64,000 bases of DNA from NCBI GenBank assembly GCA_038749025.1, contig JBCDIL010000001.1:124001-188000 (forward strand). The letters run 5' to 3'. Positions 17,160 to 25,184 of this stretch are shown piece after piece. Numbering within the stretch: position 1 is the first letter of the stretch; every line of letters begins with the position of its first letter. A program made the translations under genes and the position numbers. Under the pieces are notes generated by a model. The model had not been told where the DNA came from and searched no databases. It was given only the letters and a program-made list of their open reading frames with translations. This DNA comes from JBCAXA01 sp038749025 (lineage in GTDB: Bacteria > Pseudomonadota > Gammaproteobacteria > Steroidobacterales > Woeseiaceae).

Positions 17160-18491
17160 ATGAAACGACGTGACTTTCTGAAGATCAGCACCGCAACCGG
17201 ACTGATGAGTATCGGTGGCGTACGACTTTCGCAGGCACAAAGCAGCTTTAGCGGTCCTTATTGGATGCTTATCGAAGCGCGAGGTGGCTGGGATCCTACG
17301 AGCTTTTGCGACCCGAAAGGCCGCGGCTTAGGTCCCAACGGCGATATCAACAACTACGATCAAGGTGACATTGGCACTGTGGGCAACTTTGCCTACGCTC
17401 CACCGCCTGACTCGTTTGCCGGTGGCGGCGGACTGTTCTCAAACCAGGAGTTCTTCACGAACCATTTCCAACGCCTGGTCGTCGTTAACGGAATCGACGT
17501 GGGTACAAACTCCCACCAGGTAGGTCGAACTGCTTCCTGGTCGGGCACTCGTTCGGGCAGTCATCCTAGTATCGGCGCAATAATCGCTGGGGCGACTGCA
17601 CCAGAGTTTGCGCTACCGTTTATCACTAACTCCTCGTCCGAAAGCGGTGTAACGAAGGGGCTGGTTCCCACGTCAACAGTTAGCGGCGGCAGCTTAAACG
17701 TTATCCGCGAGGTTGCATTCCCGAACCGCTCGAACGTGTTTAACAGTAATGCGGACCGGCAATACTTCGCCGACAACGTCTACGGACAGATTAGTGCCGC
17801 CAGTACAGCGCGACGGCAACGTCAAATTGCCTCGCAACGACTAATGCGCATCAAAGACGCGCAGGTACTGCACGATGGTGTCCGAAGCGTAGATGCCACC
17901 ACAATCGGAATGTTTGTTGATCAGTTGTCGAACGCTTCTACCCCGAACACTTTTGTTCAAAGTCGTCGTGACGCTGATCGTCTGTTCGATCAATCACAAA
18001 CGGCTTTCGCCGCTTTTGAATCAGGTGCGGCTGCAGCGGCACAAATTGACCTGAGTAGCTTCGACACACATAACGACCATGATGCGAGACACTACCCAAA
18101 ACTGATGGACTACCTCGCCGCCGTCGACAACATCATTCAAGACGCGATCGATCGCGGTCTCGGCAACAACCTGATTATTGTGATGGCCTCTGACTTCGCT
18201 CGGACCAATAGATACAACAACGACAACGGTAAAGATCACTGGCCGCATGGCAGCATGATGGTCTGGGGTCCGCCCGCATACATCAACGGTAACCGTTTAG
18301 TCGGCGCTACCGACGATGAGCAGCGCTCAATTAATCTGAATCCGAATACGTTGGCGGTTGACCCGAATGGCGGCATCGAGCTAACGATGGAGTACGTACA
18401 TCAGGCACTAAGAAATATCGCTGGTGTCGATCAGAGTGCTACCGCTGGTCAATACCCGTTCACGGAGGCGGTTCTACCCATCTTTTCCTGA
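17160..18491 (+). CDS. Tat-exported DUF1501-family protein
   Basis: 443 residues. A twin-arginine signal (KRRDFLKIS) is followed by a short hydrophobic stretch, so it is exported folded. DUF1501 belongs to the alkaline-phosphatase-like superfamily. Family blocks visible are MASDFARTNR and GKDHWPHGSMMVWG near the C-terminus. It starts 19 bp after the cytochrome lipoprotein gene with a CCGGAG ribosome site, so the two form one operon. The pair is a conserved association, probably acting together at the cell surface, but no reaction is assigned. A strong terminator follows. Confidence 0.87.
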   Translation: MKRRDFLKISTATGLMSIGGVRLSQAQSSFSGPYWMLIEARGGWDPTSFCDPKGRGLGPNGDINNYDQGDIGTVGNFAYAPPPDSFAGGGGLFSNQEFFTNHFQRLVVVNGIDVGTNSHQVGRTASWSGTRSGSHPSIGAIIAGATAPEFALPFITNSSSESGVTKGLVPTSTVSGGSLNVIREVAFPNRSNVFNSNADRQYFADNVYGQISAASTARRQRQIASQRLMRIKDAQVLHDGVRSVDATTIGMFVDQLSNASTPNTFVQSRRDADRLFDQSQTAFAAFESGAAAAAQIDLSSFDTHNDHDARHYPKLMDYLAAVDNIIQDAIDRGLGNNLIIVMASDFARTNRYNNDNGKDHWPHGSMMVWGPPAYINGNRLVGATDDEQRSINLNPNTLAVDPNGGIELTMEYVHQALRNIAGVDQSATAGQYPFTEAVLPIFS

Positions 18492-18495
18492 GATG

Positions 18496-18514
18496 ACAGT
18501 GCTTACATCACTGT
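18496..18514. repeat. Inverted repeat after the DUF1501 stop
   Basis: ACAGTG-CTTACAT-CACTGT, 6-bp arms around 7 bp, between the stop codon and the terminator. It may simply add to 3'-end structure; it lacks a T tract. Confidence 0.35.
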
Positions 18515-18540
18515 AGGGATGTTTATCAAACAACGGAAGC

Positions 18541-18564
18541 CGCGCCCTTTTTGGGCGCGTTTTT
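18541..18564 (+). terminator. Rho-independent terminator
   Basis: Stem CGCGCCC (18541-18547) / GGGCGCG (18553-18559), T5 loop and T5 tail. Ends the 13883-18491 operon. Confidence 0.92.
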
Positions 18565-19013
18565 CGTTATGGCATATGGAAGAAGAGTAACTATCGTATC
18601 GACACTTTCGTGCATACAGCAGACGGTAGGTGCTGCTCCTGGCGTGCCACACGATTCAAGCATCGCTTATTCGTAATACACCAGTCCGCGCCAGAACATT
18701 ACAAGTCTTATGACCGGACGAGTATCATTGCAGAGCTTTACTGACGTCGTGTGTCGCGAAGCCTATCGAACGGAACACCGCACTGCGATAGCGTTCGCGG
18801 GTACGCTTGTCTATACGGCCGCGACGTCGATCTTTGGCCGCATACATTTGCTTTCAGATCTACGGCGAGGTTCGCAACGGTGAGATATTTGCGGAAGGGT
18901 CTGCCACAAACAGCTAATCGCAAAAGCAAGGTCGACCTTCGAAGTACCCGCAGCTAAGTCAAATTGCGACACCAGCGCTAGATAACTAACTGACTAATGA
19001 CTGGAGAAAGACC
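18565..19013. other. 450-bp gap without a supported gene
   Basis: It holds the promoter for the nitroreductase-like gene and its ribosome site (GGAG, 19003-19006). A 68-codon open frame at 18751-18957 has no ribosome site, domain or typical codon pattern and I do not call it. No tRNA or repeat was seen. Confidence 0.4.
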
Positions 19014-19682
19014 GTGCCGACGTTTGTGCCATTGAACTACACCGCGCCCGAGTCGGTTACTGAGCTACGCGACCGATTGGAGTCGTTTTACGCGATGGTT
19101 GATAGACGTCGGACCGTGCGCGAGTTCTCCGACAAACCGGTGCCGCGTGATGTCATCGAGACTGCATTACGCGCGGCCAACACGGCGCCGAGTGGCGCCA
19201 ACCTGCAACCGTGGCATTTCGTTGTTATAAGCGGCGCTGAGGCCAAGTCGGCCATTAGGCGCGCTGCCGAGGCTGAAGAACGCGAATTCTACAAACACCG
19301 GGCAAGCGCCGAATGGCTTAAGGCGCTAGAGCCACTCGGAACGGACAGCAATAAGCCGTTTTTGACGACAGCTCCATACCTTATCGCCGTATTCGTACAG
19401 AAATACGGAACGCTCGCGGACGGAACAAAAGTCAAACACTACTACCCGGTCGAATCGACAGGCCTAGCCACCGGACTTTTGATCACAGCGTTGCATATCG
19501 CCGGCCTGGTTTGCCTAACGCACACCCCAAGTCCAATGAGCTTCTTGAACGGCATTCTTAATCGGCCGCGAAACGAGCGTCCATTCTTGCTGCTCGTGAC
19601 AGGCTACCCCAGCGACGACGCTGAGGTACCCGCCATCGAAAGAAAGCAACTCGATGAATTTGTTAGCTTCGTGGAACGGTAG
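19014..19682 (+). CDS. Nitroreductase-fold flavoprotein, iodotyrosine deiodinase-like
   Basis: 222 residues from GTG 19014, with GGAG 7 bp upstream. Nitroreductase FMN-binding motifs: RRRTVREFSDKPVP and NTAPSGANLQPWHFVV. The lid region carries Glu89, Tyr93 and Lys114. Spacings of 4 and 21 match the E-Y-K triad that binds the amino acid zwitterion in iodotyrosine deiodinase, with K-x-F-L-x-TAP as in that family. This points to reductive dehalogenation of halotyrosines or a similar aromatic amino acid rather than nitro reduction, using FMN and an external reductant. It stands alone, and its 3' end overlaps that of the convergent stomatin gene by 20 bp. Confidence 0.85.
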   Translation: MPTFVPLNYTAPESVTELRDRLESFYAMVDRRRTVREFSDKPVPRDVIETALRAANTAPSGANLQPWHFVVISGAEAKSAIRRAAEAEEREFYKHRASAEWLKALEPLGTDSNKPFLTTAPYLIAVFVQKYGTLADGTKVKHYYPVESTGLATGLLITALHIAGLVCLTHTPSPMSFLNGILNRPRNERPFLLLVTGYPSDDAEVPAIERKQLDEFVSFVER

Positions 19683-20613
19683 GCTCTGAACCGCTATCCA
19701 TGCTTCGAAAGATCTTGGTTGCCGCTCCGATCATGCCGGAGACGTCGGACAGCGTAGCGGGTACGATCAAGGTATTGCCCTCTTTCGCTAAATTGCCGAA
19801 CTTAGCGAGGTAGTCTTCAGCAACACGTAGCTCGATCGCGTGCTTGCCACCTGGCGCTTCGGCCGCTTCCGCCACCGCTTTTAGACCCGATGCCGTCGCT
19901 TCGGCGATCTTCCGAATAGCCTCAGCCTCACCTTCCGCTTCATTAATTTGCTGCTCGCGTGCCGCCTCCGACTCTTTGATTATGCGCTCTTTTTCACCTT
20001 GCGCTTGGTTGATCATCGCATCGCGCATACCCTCGGACTCCAGTACAGTGGCGCGTTTCTCACGCTCCGCCCGCATCTGCTTCTCCATAGCACTAATGAC
20101 GTCGTTCGGCGGGTTGATGTTCTTAATCTCGTAGCGCAAAACCTTGACACCCCAGGCCGCCGACGCCTTATCGAGCTCATCGACGACTTTTTGGTTGATC
20201 GTGCTGCGCTCTTCGAACGTTTTGTCGAGATCGATCTTACCGATCTCGCTACGCAGCGTTGTTTGTGCGAGCTGTGAGATAGCGAACAGATAGTCGCCGA
20301 TACCGTACGACGCTAGCTCTGCGTCACGAACCTGCAGATACAGAACACCATCGACGCCAACCTGAACATTGTCTTTGGTGATACAGATTTGCTCGGCAAT
20401 ATCGACCGCGTGTTCTTTCAAGCTATGTCGATACGCCACTCGCTCGATAAACGGCACGAGAATATTGAAACCTGGCCTTAGCGTTCGTGAATAACGGCCA
20501 AGATTCTCGATAACGTATGCATTTTGCTGCGGCACGACGACAGCCGTCTTGAATATTACAAAGACAACAAGAAGCGCGAGCGCCGCGCTAACGATAAAAG
20601 CCATGTCAGGCAT
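19663..20613 (-). CDS. SPFH/Band 7 stomatin-like membrane protein (QmcA type)
   Basis: 316 residues. An N-terminal membrane segment (residues ~4-24) is followed by the SPFH domain (VVVPQQNAYVIENLGRYSRTL...GFN.LVPFIERV). A long charged coiled coil comes next (~190-250, with EKERIIKESEAAREQQINEAEGEAEAIRKIAEA), then a short C-terminal segment. Such proteins form membrane rings that organise lipid microdomains and regulate proteases. It lies 23 bp after the NfeD gene; together they make the conserved NfeD-stomatin pair (YbbK/YbbL in E. coli). Confidence 0.92.
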   Translation of the reverse strand: MPDMAFIVSAALALLVVFVIFKTAVVVPQQNAYVIENLGRYSRTLRPGFNILVPFIERVAYRHSLKEHAVDIAEQICITKDNVQVGVDGVLYLQVRDAELASYGIGDYLFAISQLAQTTLRSEIGKIDLDKTFEERSTINQKVVDELDKASAAWGVKVLRYEIKNINPPNDVISAMEKQMRAEREKRATVLESEGMRDAMINQAQGEKERIIKESEAAREQQINEAEGEAEAIRKIAEATASGLKAVAEAAEAPGGKHAIELRVAEDYLAKFGNLAKEGNTLIVPATLSDVSGMIGAATKIFRSMDSGSEPTVPRS

Positions 20614-20636
20614 AGAGCACCTATAGGTCGGAAAGG

Positions 20637-21083
20637 TTACTGGGCTGTTGTGTGCGGAACGATTTTGAGCTTCATCCCGCTGGTTTCGATAACTTGAGCT
20701 TTGGTTCCAGCAGCGATCGGGCTATCACCAACGTTCGTAGCCGTCCAACGCGAGCCGCGCAGTTCAACCCGCACTTGATCACCTGGACCGACATCCTCAG
20801 CGATATCGACTAACTCACCGACTTCGCTAATTTCAAGACTCGGTAAATCACCGCCACGGATCTTGTCGTAAAGACGTTTGCGGAACAAATACATCGACGT
20901 TAAGGCAATCGCTGAGAACAGCACCCACTGCTCCCAGACAGCGAACTCAACGCCTGCGAGTCCCAGCAAGCCGACCGCCACGGCCGCAAAGCCGACGAAA
21001 ATCAGATAAAAGGCCGCATCGACGGCGCCGAGCTCGGCCGCCATCAAGAAAACGCCGATTATGAGCCAACCCCACCAAGGCAT
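20637..21083 (-). CDS. NfeD-family membrane protein
   Basis: 148 residues from ATG 21083, with GGGAG upstream. The open frame reaches 21239 but lacks family features there. Hydrophobic segments cover residues ~3-75 (WWGWLIIGVFLMAAELGAVDAAFYLIFVGFAAVAVGLLGL). An OB-fold NfeD C-terminal domain follows (GELVDIAEDVGPGDQVRVELRGSRWTA, ending VIETSGMKLKIVP). It partners the stomatin-like protein encoded next. A CRP-like site is centred about 54 bp upstream of its start. Confidence 0.9.
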   Translation of the reverse strand: MPWWGWLIIGVFLMAAELGAVDAAFYLIFVGFAAVAVGLLGLAGVEFAVWEQWVLFSAIALTSMYLFRKRLYDKIRGGDLPSLEISEVGELVDIAEDVGPGDQVRVELRGSRWTATNVGDSPIAAGTKAQVIETSGMKLKIVPHTTAQ

Positions 21084-21128
21084 CGCTGCTCCCTCACACG
21101 AAAACGTCAACGGGTAAGCATACAAAAA

Positions 21129-21144
21129 TGTGAGCTCGATCACG
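21129..21144. promoter_or_regulatory. CRP-like site upstream of the NfeD gene
   Basis: TGTGA-GCTCGA-TCACG, 9 of 10 conserved bases of the CRP/Vfr/Clp consensus, centred about 54 bp upstream of the NfeD start in a 497-bp divergent region. Confidence 0.55.
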
Positions 21145-21258
21145 CTCCCGATTGAGACGCAATTGACTGTCGCAAGCCACAGACACGCATTTTTTGCGTT
21201 GTCGTGCGGAACAAACGCCTGTTTTTCAACCTGCTTCACAGAAAAACAGCGGACTTTT

Positions 21259-21274
21259 TGTGAACCAGCTCACA
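21259..21274. promoter_or_regulatory. Perfect CRP-like site
   Basis: TGTGA-ACCAGC-TCACA, a 10/10 match to the consensus, with T-rich flank before and A-rich flank after as in strong sites. It is about 180 bp from the NfeD start and 315 bp from the cytochrome locus start at 21581, so it could serve a promoter on either side. Confidence 0.6.
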
Positions 21275-21480
21275 AATTTCAGGCCATTTCGAGCGTTATG
21301 TCGAGCGGTCGACGTACTTGTGGATCGGACCGATAGGTTCGGTGAGCACGTTCAAAAACGCAACGCGCGCGCAGCTTGGGTAACTCGACGACGAGTATCG
21401 GGGCGCTCCAGCTGCAAGGGATAGGGGTATGGCAATGCTGAGCTATTCAGCCAGGGGACAAACCACCGCATCGCACCAAT

Positions 21481-21500
21481 ACCGGTCATTGGTGACCGGT
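21481..21500. promoter_or_regulatory. Perfect inverted repeat upstream of cytochrome locus B
   Basis: ACCGGTCA-TTGG-TGACCGGT, 8-bp arms with a 4-bp spacer, ending 81 bp before the ATG at 21581. Either an operator or a 5'-UTR hairpin. The rest of the 21084-21580 gap shows no gene. Confidence 0.45.
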
Positions 21501-21580
21501 CGACGGTGCGTTGGCCTAGCGTATTTCCTGTCGCGTGTTGCACCACCACCGGTACGACAACCTTTGGAGGAGACGCCAGA

Positions 21581-22759
21581 ATGCCTGCAACAGCGTCCGT
21601 AAACCGCACGTGGCTTTGTATCGCCGCCACGGTCTGCCTGAGCGCCTGGACTACCAGCGCCAGTGCTGGCCCTCGCGAGCAAGCCAAACGTCTGCACGAC
21701 CGCTTGGTCGGTTCGCCACCAAGCACCACCGTTCTTGATTCAATGGCCAGCAAGGTCAGCGCCGGTGACGCCATTGGCGCTGCCTACGACGCCATGGACA
21801 ACCCGAACTTCTACAACACCACGGTCCGTGAGCTCGCGACACCTTGGACGAACCGTGATCAGTCGAACTACGCACCGCTGAACGATGCAACAGCGACCGT
21901 TATTGGTATCGTGCGCGACGAAGTTCCGTTCGATCAATTGCTGTACGAAGACATCGTTTACGTCGGCACGCCCGCCGCAACGAATGTTGCCTACTCGCAG
22001 ACCGATAACGATCACTACGAAGATCTCGAAAGTCGCCGTATCGATCTGTCCGACCCGGCCAATCTGGCCCGCCAAACGCAGTCGTCTTTACCGGCGTCGC
22101 CCTTACCGGCAAATGCAACGGCGGGAATCATGACAACACGTGGCTTCGCAGAAGCGTTCCTCGTCGCCGGGACTAACCGTGCCGCGGTGCGATTCGCCCT
22201 GCTGAATCACCTGTGCATGGACCAGGAGGACTTTCGCGACATCACCGCGTTACCGGATCGCGTCCGCCAAGATGTCAGCCGTTCGCCGGGTGGCGACGCA
22301 GCGATCTACCTCAATGATTGCCTGACTTGTCATGCCGGACTCGACTCACTGTCTGGCGCTTTTGCCTACTACGACTTCAACGAAGACACGACCGATATCC
22401 GCTACACAGCCGGTGATGTTCATCCGAAGAACCTCAACGACGCTGGCGTATTTCGGTTTGGCTTCGTTACTGAGAACGACTCGTGGGTTAACTACTGGCG
22501 CACTGGTCCTAACGCCTTCGTTGACTGGTCTGGGCCAGGCGCTGGCAACGGTGCGAAGTCGCTGGGGATGGAGTTCTCTGCGACTCGTCAGTTCGCGCAG
22601 TGCCAGGTCGAACACGTGTTCGAGAAAGTCTGTCACCGGGTTCCGAATGGGGCCGCTGACAACGCGGAAGTCGATCGCATTGCGACGGTATTCGAGACCG
22701 GCAATCGCAGTCTGAAACGCGTGTTTGCTGAAACAGCAACGTACTGCATGGGGAACTGA
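21581..22759 (+). CDS. Exported protein with one CxxCH, split homologue of the Planctomycete-type domain
   Basis: 392 residues from ATG 21581, with GGAGGAG upstream. The signal peptide ends TSASA. One heme motif, CLTCH at 247, lies in the context C..CH..LDSLSGAF.YY, matching the C..CH..MDPIAGLF block of the 1085-residue protein at 13883. Other aligned blocks are VPFDQLLYEDIVYV versus LPFTEILTADYMMV, and a C-terminal F..C.VEHVFEKV...F....SLKRVFAETA stretch. It therefore represents the C-terminal half of that protein as a separate, Sec-exported polypeptide. First gene of an operon with the lipoprotein 2 bp downstream. Function not established. Confidence 0.75.
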   Translation: MPATASVNRTWLCIAATVCLSAWTTSASAGPREQAKRLHDRLVGSPPSTTVLDSMASKVSAGDAIGAAYDAMDNPNFYNTTVRELATPWTNRDQSNYAPLNDATATVIGIVRDEVPFDQLLYEDIVYVGTPAATNVAYSQTDNDHYEDLESRRIDLSDPANLARQTQSSLPASPLPANATAGIMTTRGFAEAFLVAGTNRAAVRFALLNHLCMDQEDFRDITALPDRVRQDVSRSPGGDAAIYLNDCLTCHAGLDSLSGAFAYYDFNEDTTDIRYTAGDVHPKNLNDAGVFRFGFVTENDSWVNYWRTGPNAFVDWSGPGAGNGAKSLGMEFSATRQFAQCQVEHVFEKVCHRVPNGAADNAEVDRIATVFETGNRSLKRVFAETATYCMGN

Positions 22760-22761
22760 TC

Positions 22762-25161
22762 ATGACCGCGACATCGATTAAGACATTGGTTGCTCGCCTG
22801 TCGATAAGGCGGACAAGCCAGAAGCCTAACCCGCTTACCCGGGCGGCTCTCCTCGCCGTTTTCGCCATTACGCTAAGTGCCTGCGAATTGGAAACAGAAT
22901 CGCTGGACGATACGGCAAATACGGACGATCCCATCGCTGGCGACCCAACACCGGGTGATCCAACGCCGCCGCCAAGTGACCCGACACCTCCGCCAGGTGA
23001 TCCGACACCACCGCCAGGCGATCCAACGCCGCCGCCAGGTGATCCAACGCCGCCGCCAGGTGATCCAACGCCTCCGCCAGGCGATCCAACGCCGCCGCCA
23101 GGTGATCCAACGCCGCCGCCAGGCGATCCAACGCCGCCGCCAGGCGATCCAACGCCTCCGCCAGGCGATCCAACGCCTCCGCCAGGCGATCCAACGCCTC
23201 CGCCAGGCGACCCGACGCCTCCGCCACCGCCTGGTGATCCGATGCCGCCGCCGGCACCACCAACTGGCGAAGTCGCTTTGTTCGAGCAAACGCTGTACCC
23301 GCATTTGGTCGACCCCGCGAACTTCTGCGTGGCTTGTCACGGCGTCAACCAGATTCCAATCTTCTCTGCACCGGATGTAACGGTCGCGTACAACGCGCTG
23401 ACATCGCAGGGCAAAGTAGACCTTAACAACCCGGATCTGTCGCGCGTCTATCTGCGCTCGGCCGTCGACCGTCACAACTGTGGTGGTGACGTGGTCTGTG
23501 ATCGCGTGGCGATGGATATGCTAACCGCCATCACCGAATGGCAAGGCCTTGTCGCAGCAGCGAACCCAACGCCCCCTGGCGGCGGTACAGCCGGCGGTCC
23601 TGTTGTGTCGAGCGCACTGAAGTTGTCTGACGGTGTAGCCGCGGCCGCAGCACGTGCCGACGATGCCGCTATCGCGATGTTCACGTTCGAAGAAGGTACG
23701 GGCGATGTTGCGATGGACACCAGTGGCGTTGGCGCCCCGATCACACTCAACATTCAGGGTATGGAGTGGGTTGGCGGCGGCGGTCTTCGTAATGTCAGCG
23801 GTAAAGCGCAGGCGAGCCTCGAAGACAGCCGGAAGCTCTTCGACATGATCTCGCCGGGAGGCGCGTACTCGGTCGAAGCATGGGTTATCTCCGACGACAC
23901 CGCTCAGGATGGGCCGGCCCGTGTTGTGAGCTACTCAACGAACACGCAACGCCGAAATTTCACATTGGGCCAGAACGCGATTTATTACCAACTGCGTAAC
24001 CGTAGCGGTAACACCGGAGATAACGGTACACCTGAGCTCGAAGCGGAGAACACGCAAGTCGATACGGTACTGCAACACGTGGTAATGACGTTCGACGAAG
24101 CAGAGGGTCGTAAGGTCTACATCAACGGTCAGCTCGATATTGAAGAGAATGCCGCTGACACGCTGAACTGGACCGACGATCAGATCTTCGTCATCGGTAA
24201 CGAAGTGACTAACGATCGCTTGTGGCGTGGGACGTTCAGATTGGTTGCCGTGCACAACAAAGCATTGTCATCGCTAGAAGTTGCGCAGAATTACGACGCT
24301 GGTACCGACCGGTTCGTGACATTGACCTTCGACTTGTCGACGCAACTTGGAGCGCCAGCGGCGCTGCAAATCCAGGCTGCGCAGCTCGATCCGTCCGCGT
24401 ACGTCTTCACCAATCCAACATTAACCGGTGACGCGACCAATGTCCGAGTCAAAGGCATGCGCATTGCCGTCAACGGTACGGCGCCTGTCGCCTCACAAAT
24501 GTTCCGTGGTGTCGATACGACCGTTATCCAAGCGCCGTTCGAGTTATCGCGCCAAGGGGCCGTAATTCCACTCGCGCTCGGGCCCGACAACGATGACATA
24601 TCGCTAGAGTTTGAGATTCTCGGCAACAACGTTGGACAGGCGATTCCCATAGCACCGAGCAACCCACCACTCCCGCGCGCTGATGAGCCGGAGCCGGATC
24701 TCGGTGTTCGAACGTTCTCAGAGGTTAACGACACGATGTCTGCGCTTACCGGTGTCGAAAAAACCAATGGGGCTGTCCGCGATTCGTATGCCGAGCTACG
24801 CGACACGCTGCCGCCTTCGGCTGACCTATTGGCCTTCGGTGGTGCACAGCAAATTGCGATTCAACGGCTTGCGAAGAGCTACTGCGGTGTGGTGGTGAGT
24901 AACAACGGTCGCTGCAACGACTTCTTTGGCAGCTGTGATATCGCGGCCAATGGCAAAGACGCCGTCGCGGCAACGCTGTATACGCGCTTCGTCGGTGAAA
25001 ACCTGGCGAATCAGCCAGCAGCCACAGCCGTGAACGCTGAAATCGTCTCATTAATTGACGATGTCGGTTGTGCCGGTGGCTGTAGCGGTGCGACAGCACA
25101 AACAGCACTGCAAGCTAGTTGTACCGCAGTGCTGTCAAGTGCTGCGGTCACCATCAATTAA
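22762..25161 (+). CDS. Pro-rich-repeat cytochrome lipoprotein with LamG domain
   Basis: 799 residues. The lipoprotein signal ends TLSAC and is followed by CELETESLDDT, near-identical in pattern to the start of the 13883 protein. Residues ~65-165 are 14 tandem heptads GDPTPPP (two variants). A cytochrome-type segment with CVACH (189) follows (LFEQTLYPHLVDPANFCVACHG). A LamG/concanavalin-like domain occupies about 300-515 (YSVEAWV...HVVMTFDEAEGRKVYINGQLD...GTFRLVAVHNKAL). The C-terminal ~250 residues are unassigned. Likely surface-anchored with a stalk. It stands between the split domain protein and the DUF1501-like gene. Confidence 0.8.
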   Translation: MTATSIKTLVARLSIRRTSQKPNPLTRAALLAVFAITLSACELETESLDDTANTDDPIAGDPTPGDPTPPPSDPTPPPGDPTPPPGDPTPPPGDPTPPPGDPTPPPGDPTPPPGDPTPPPGDPTPPPGDPTPPPGDPTPPPGDPTPPPGDPTPPPPPGDPMPPPAPPTGEVALFEQTLYPHLVDPANFCVACHGVNQIPIFSAPDVTVAYNALTSQGKVDLNNPDLSRVYLRSAVDRHNCGGDVVCDRVAMDMLTAITEWQGLVAAANPTPPGGGTAGGPVVSSALKLSDGVAAAAARADDAAIAMFTFEEGTGDVAMDTSGVGAPITLNIQGMEWVGGGGLRNVSGKAQASLEDSRKLFDMISPGGAYSVEAWVISDDTAQDGPARVVSYSTNTQRRNFTLGQNAIYYQLRNRSGNTGDNGTPELEAENTQVDTVLQHVVMTFDEAEGRKVYINGQLDIEENAADTLNWTDDQIFVIGNEVTNDRLWRGTFRLVAVHNKALSSLEVAQNYDAGTDRFVTLTFDLSTQLGAPAALQIQAAQLDPSAYVFTNPTLTGDATNVRVKGMRIAVNGTAPVASQMFRGVDTTVIQAPFELSRQGAVIPLALGPDNDDISLEFEILGNNVGQAIPIAPSNPPLPRADEPEPDLGVRTFSEVNDTMSALTGVEKTNGAVRDSYAELRDTLPPSADLLAFGGAQQIAIQRLAKSYCGVVVSNNGRCNDFFGSCDIAANGKDAVAATLYTRFVGENLANQPAATAVNAEIVSLIDDVGCAGGCSGATAQTALQASCTAVLSSAAVTIN
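22954..23253 (+). repeat. 21-bp coding minisatellite (GDPTPPP heptads)
   Basis: Fourteen consecutive 21-bp units encode GDPTPPP (12 exact, one SDPTPPP, one GDPMPPP). A Pro-Pro insertion precedes the last unit. Units differ mainly at third codon positions (ggt/ggc, ccg/cct). Copy number is expected to vary between strains and would change stalk length in frame. Confidence 0.92.
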
Positions 25162-25184
25162 CGCGACACTGAGGAGTAAACGAC

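Noticed and set aside
18751..18957. Short possible gene before the nitroreductase-like gene
   Set aside because: 68 codons with no ribosome site, no hydrophobic or domain features, and low resemblance to the codon use of neighbours.
22954..23253. CRISPR-like tandem repetition
   Set aside because: The repeats are directly adjacent without unique spacers and are in frame with a coding sequence.
22868..23475. Repeat-rich open frames on both strands over the Pro-rich tract
   Set aside because: A 21-bp repeat is open in several frames by chance; only the frame continuous with the lipobox and LamG domain is real.
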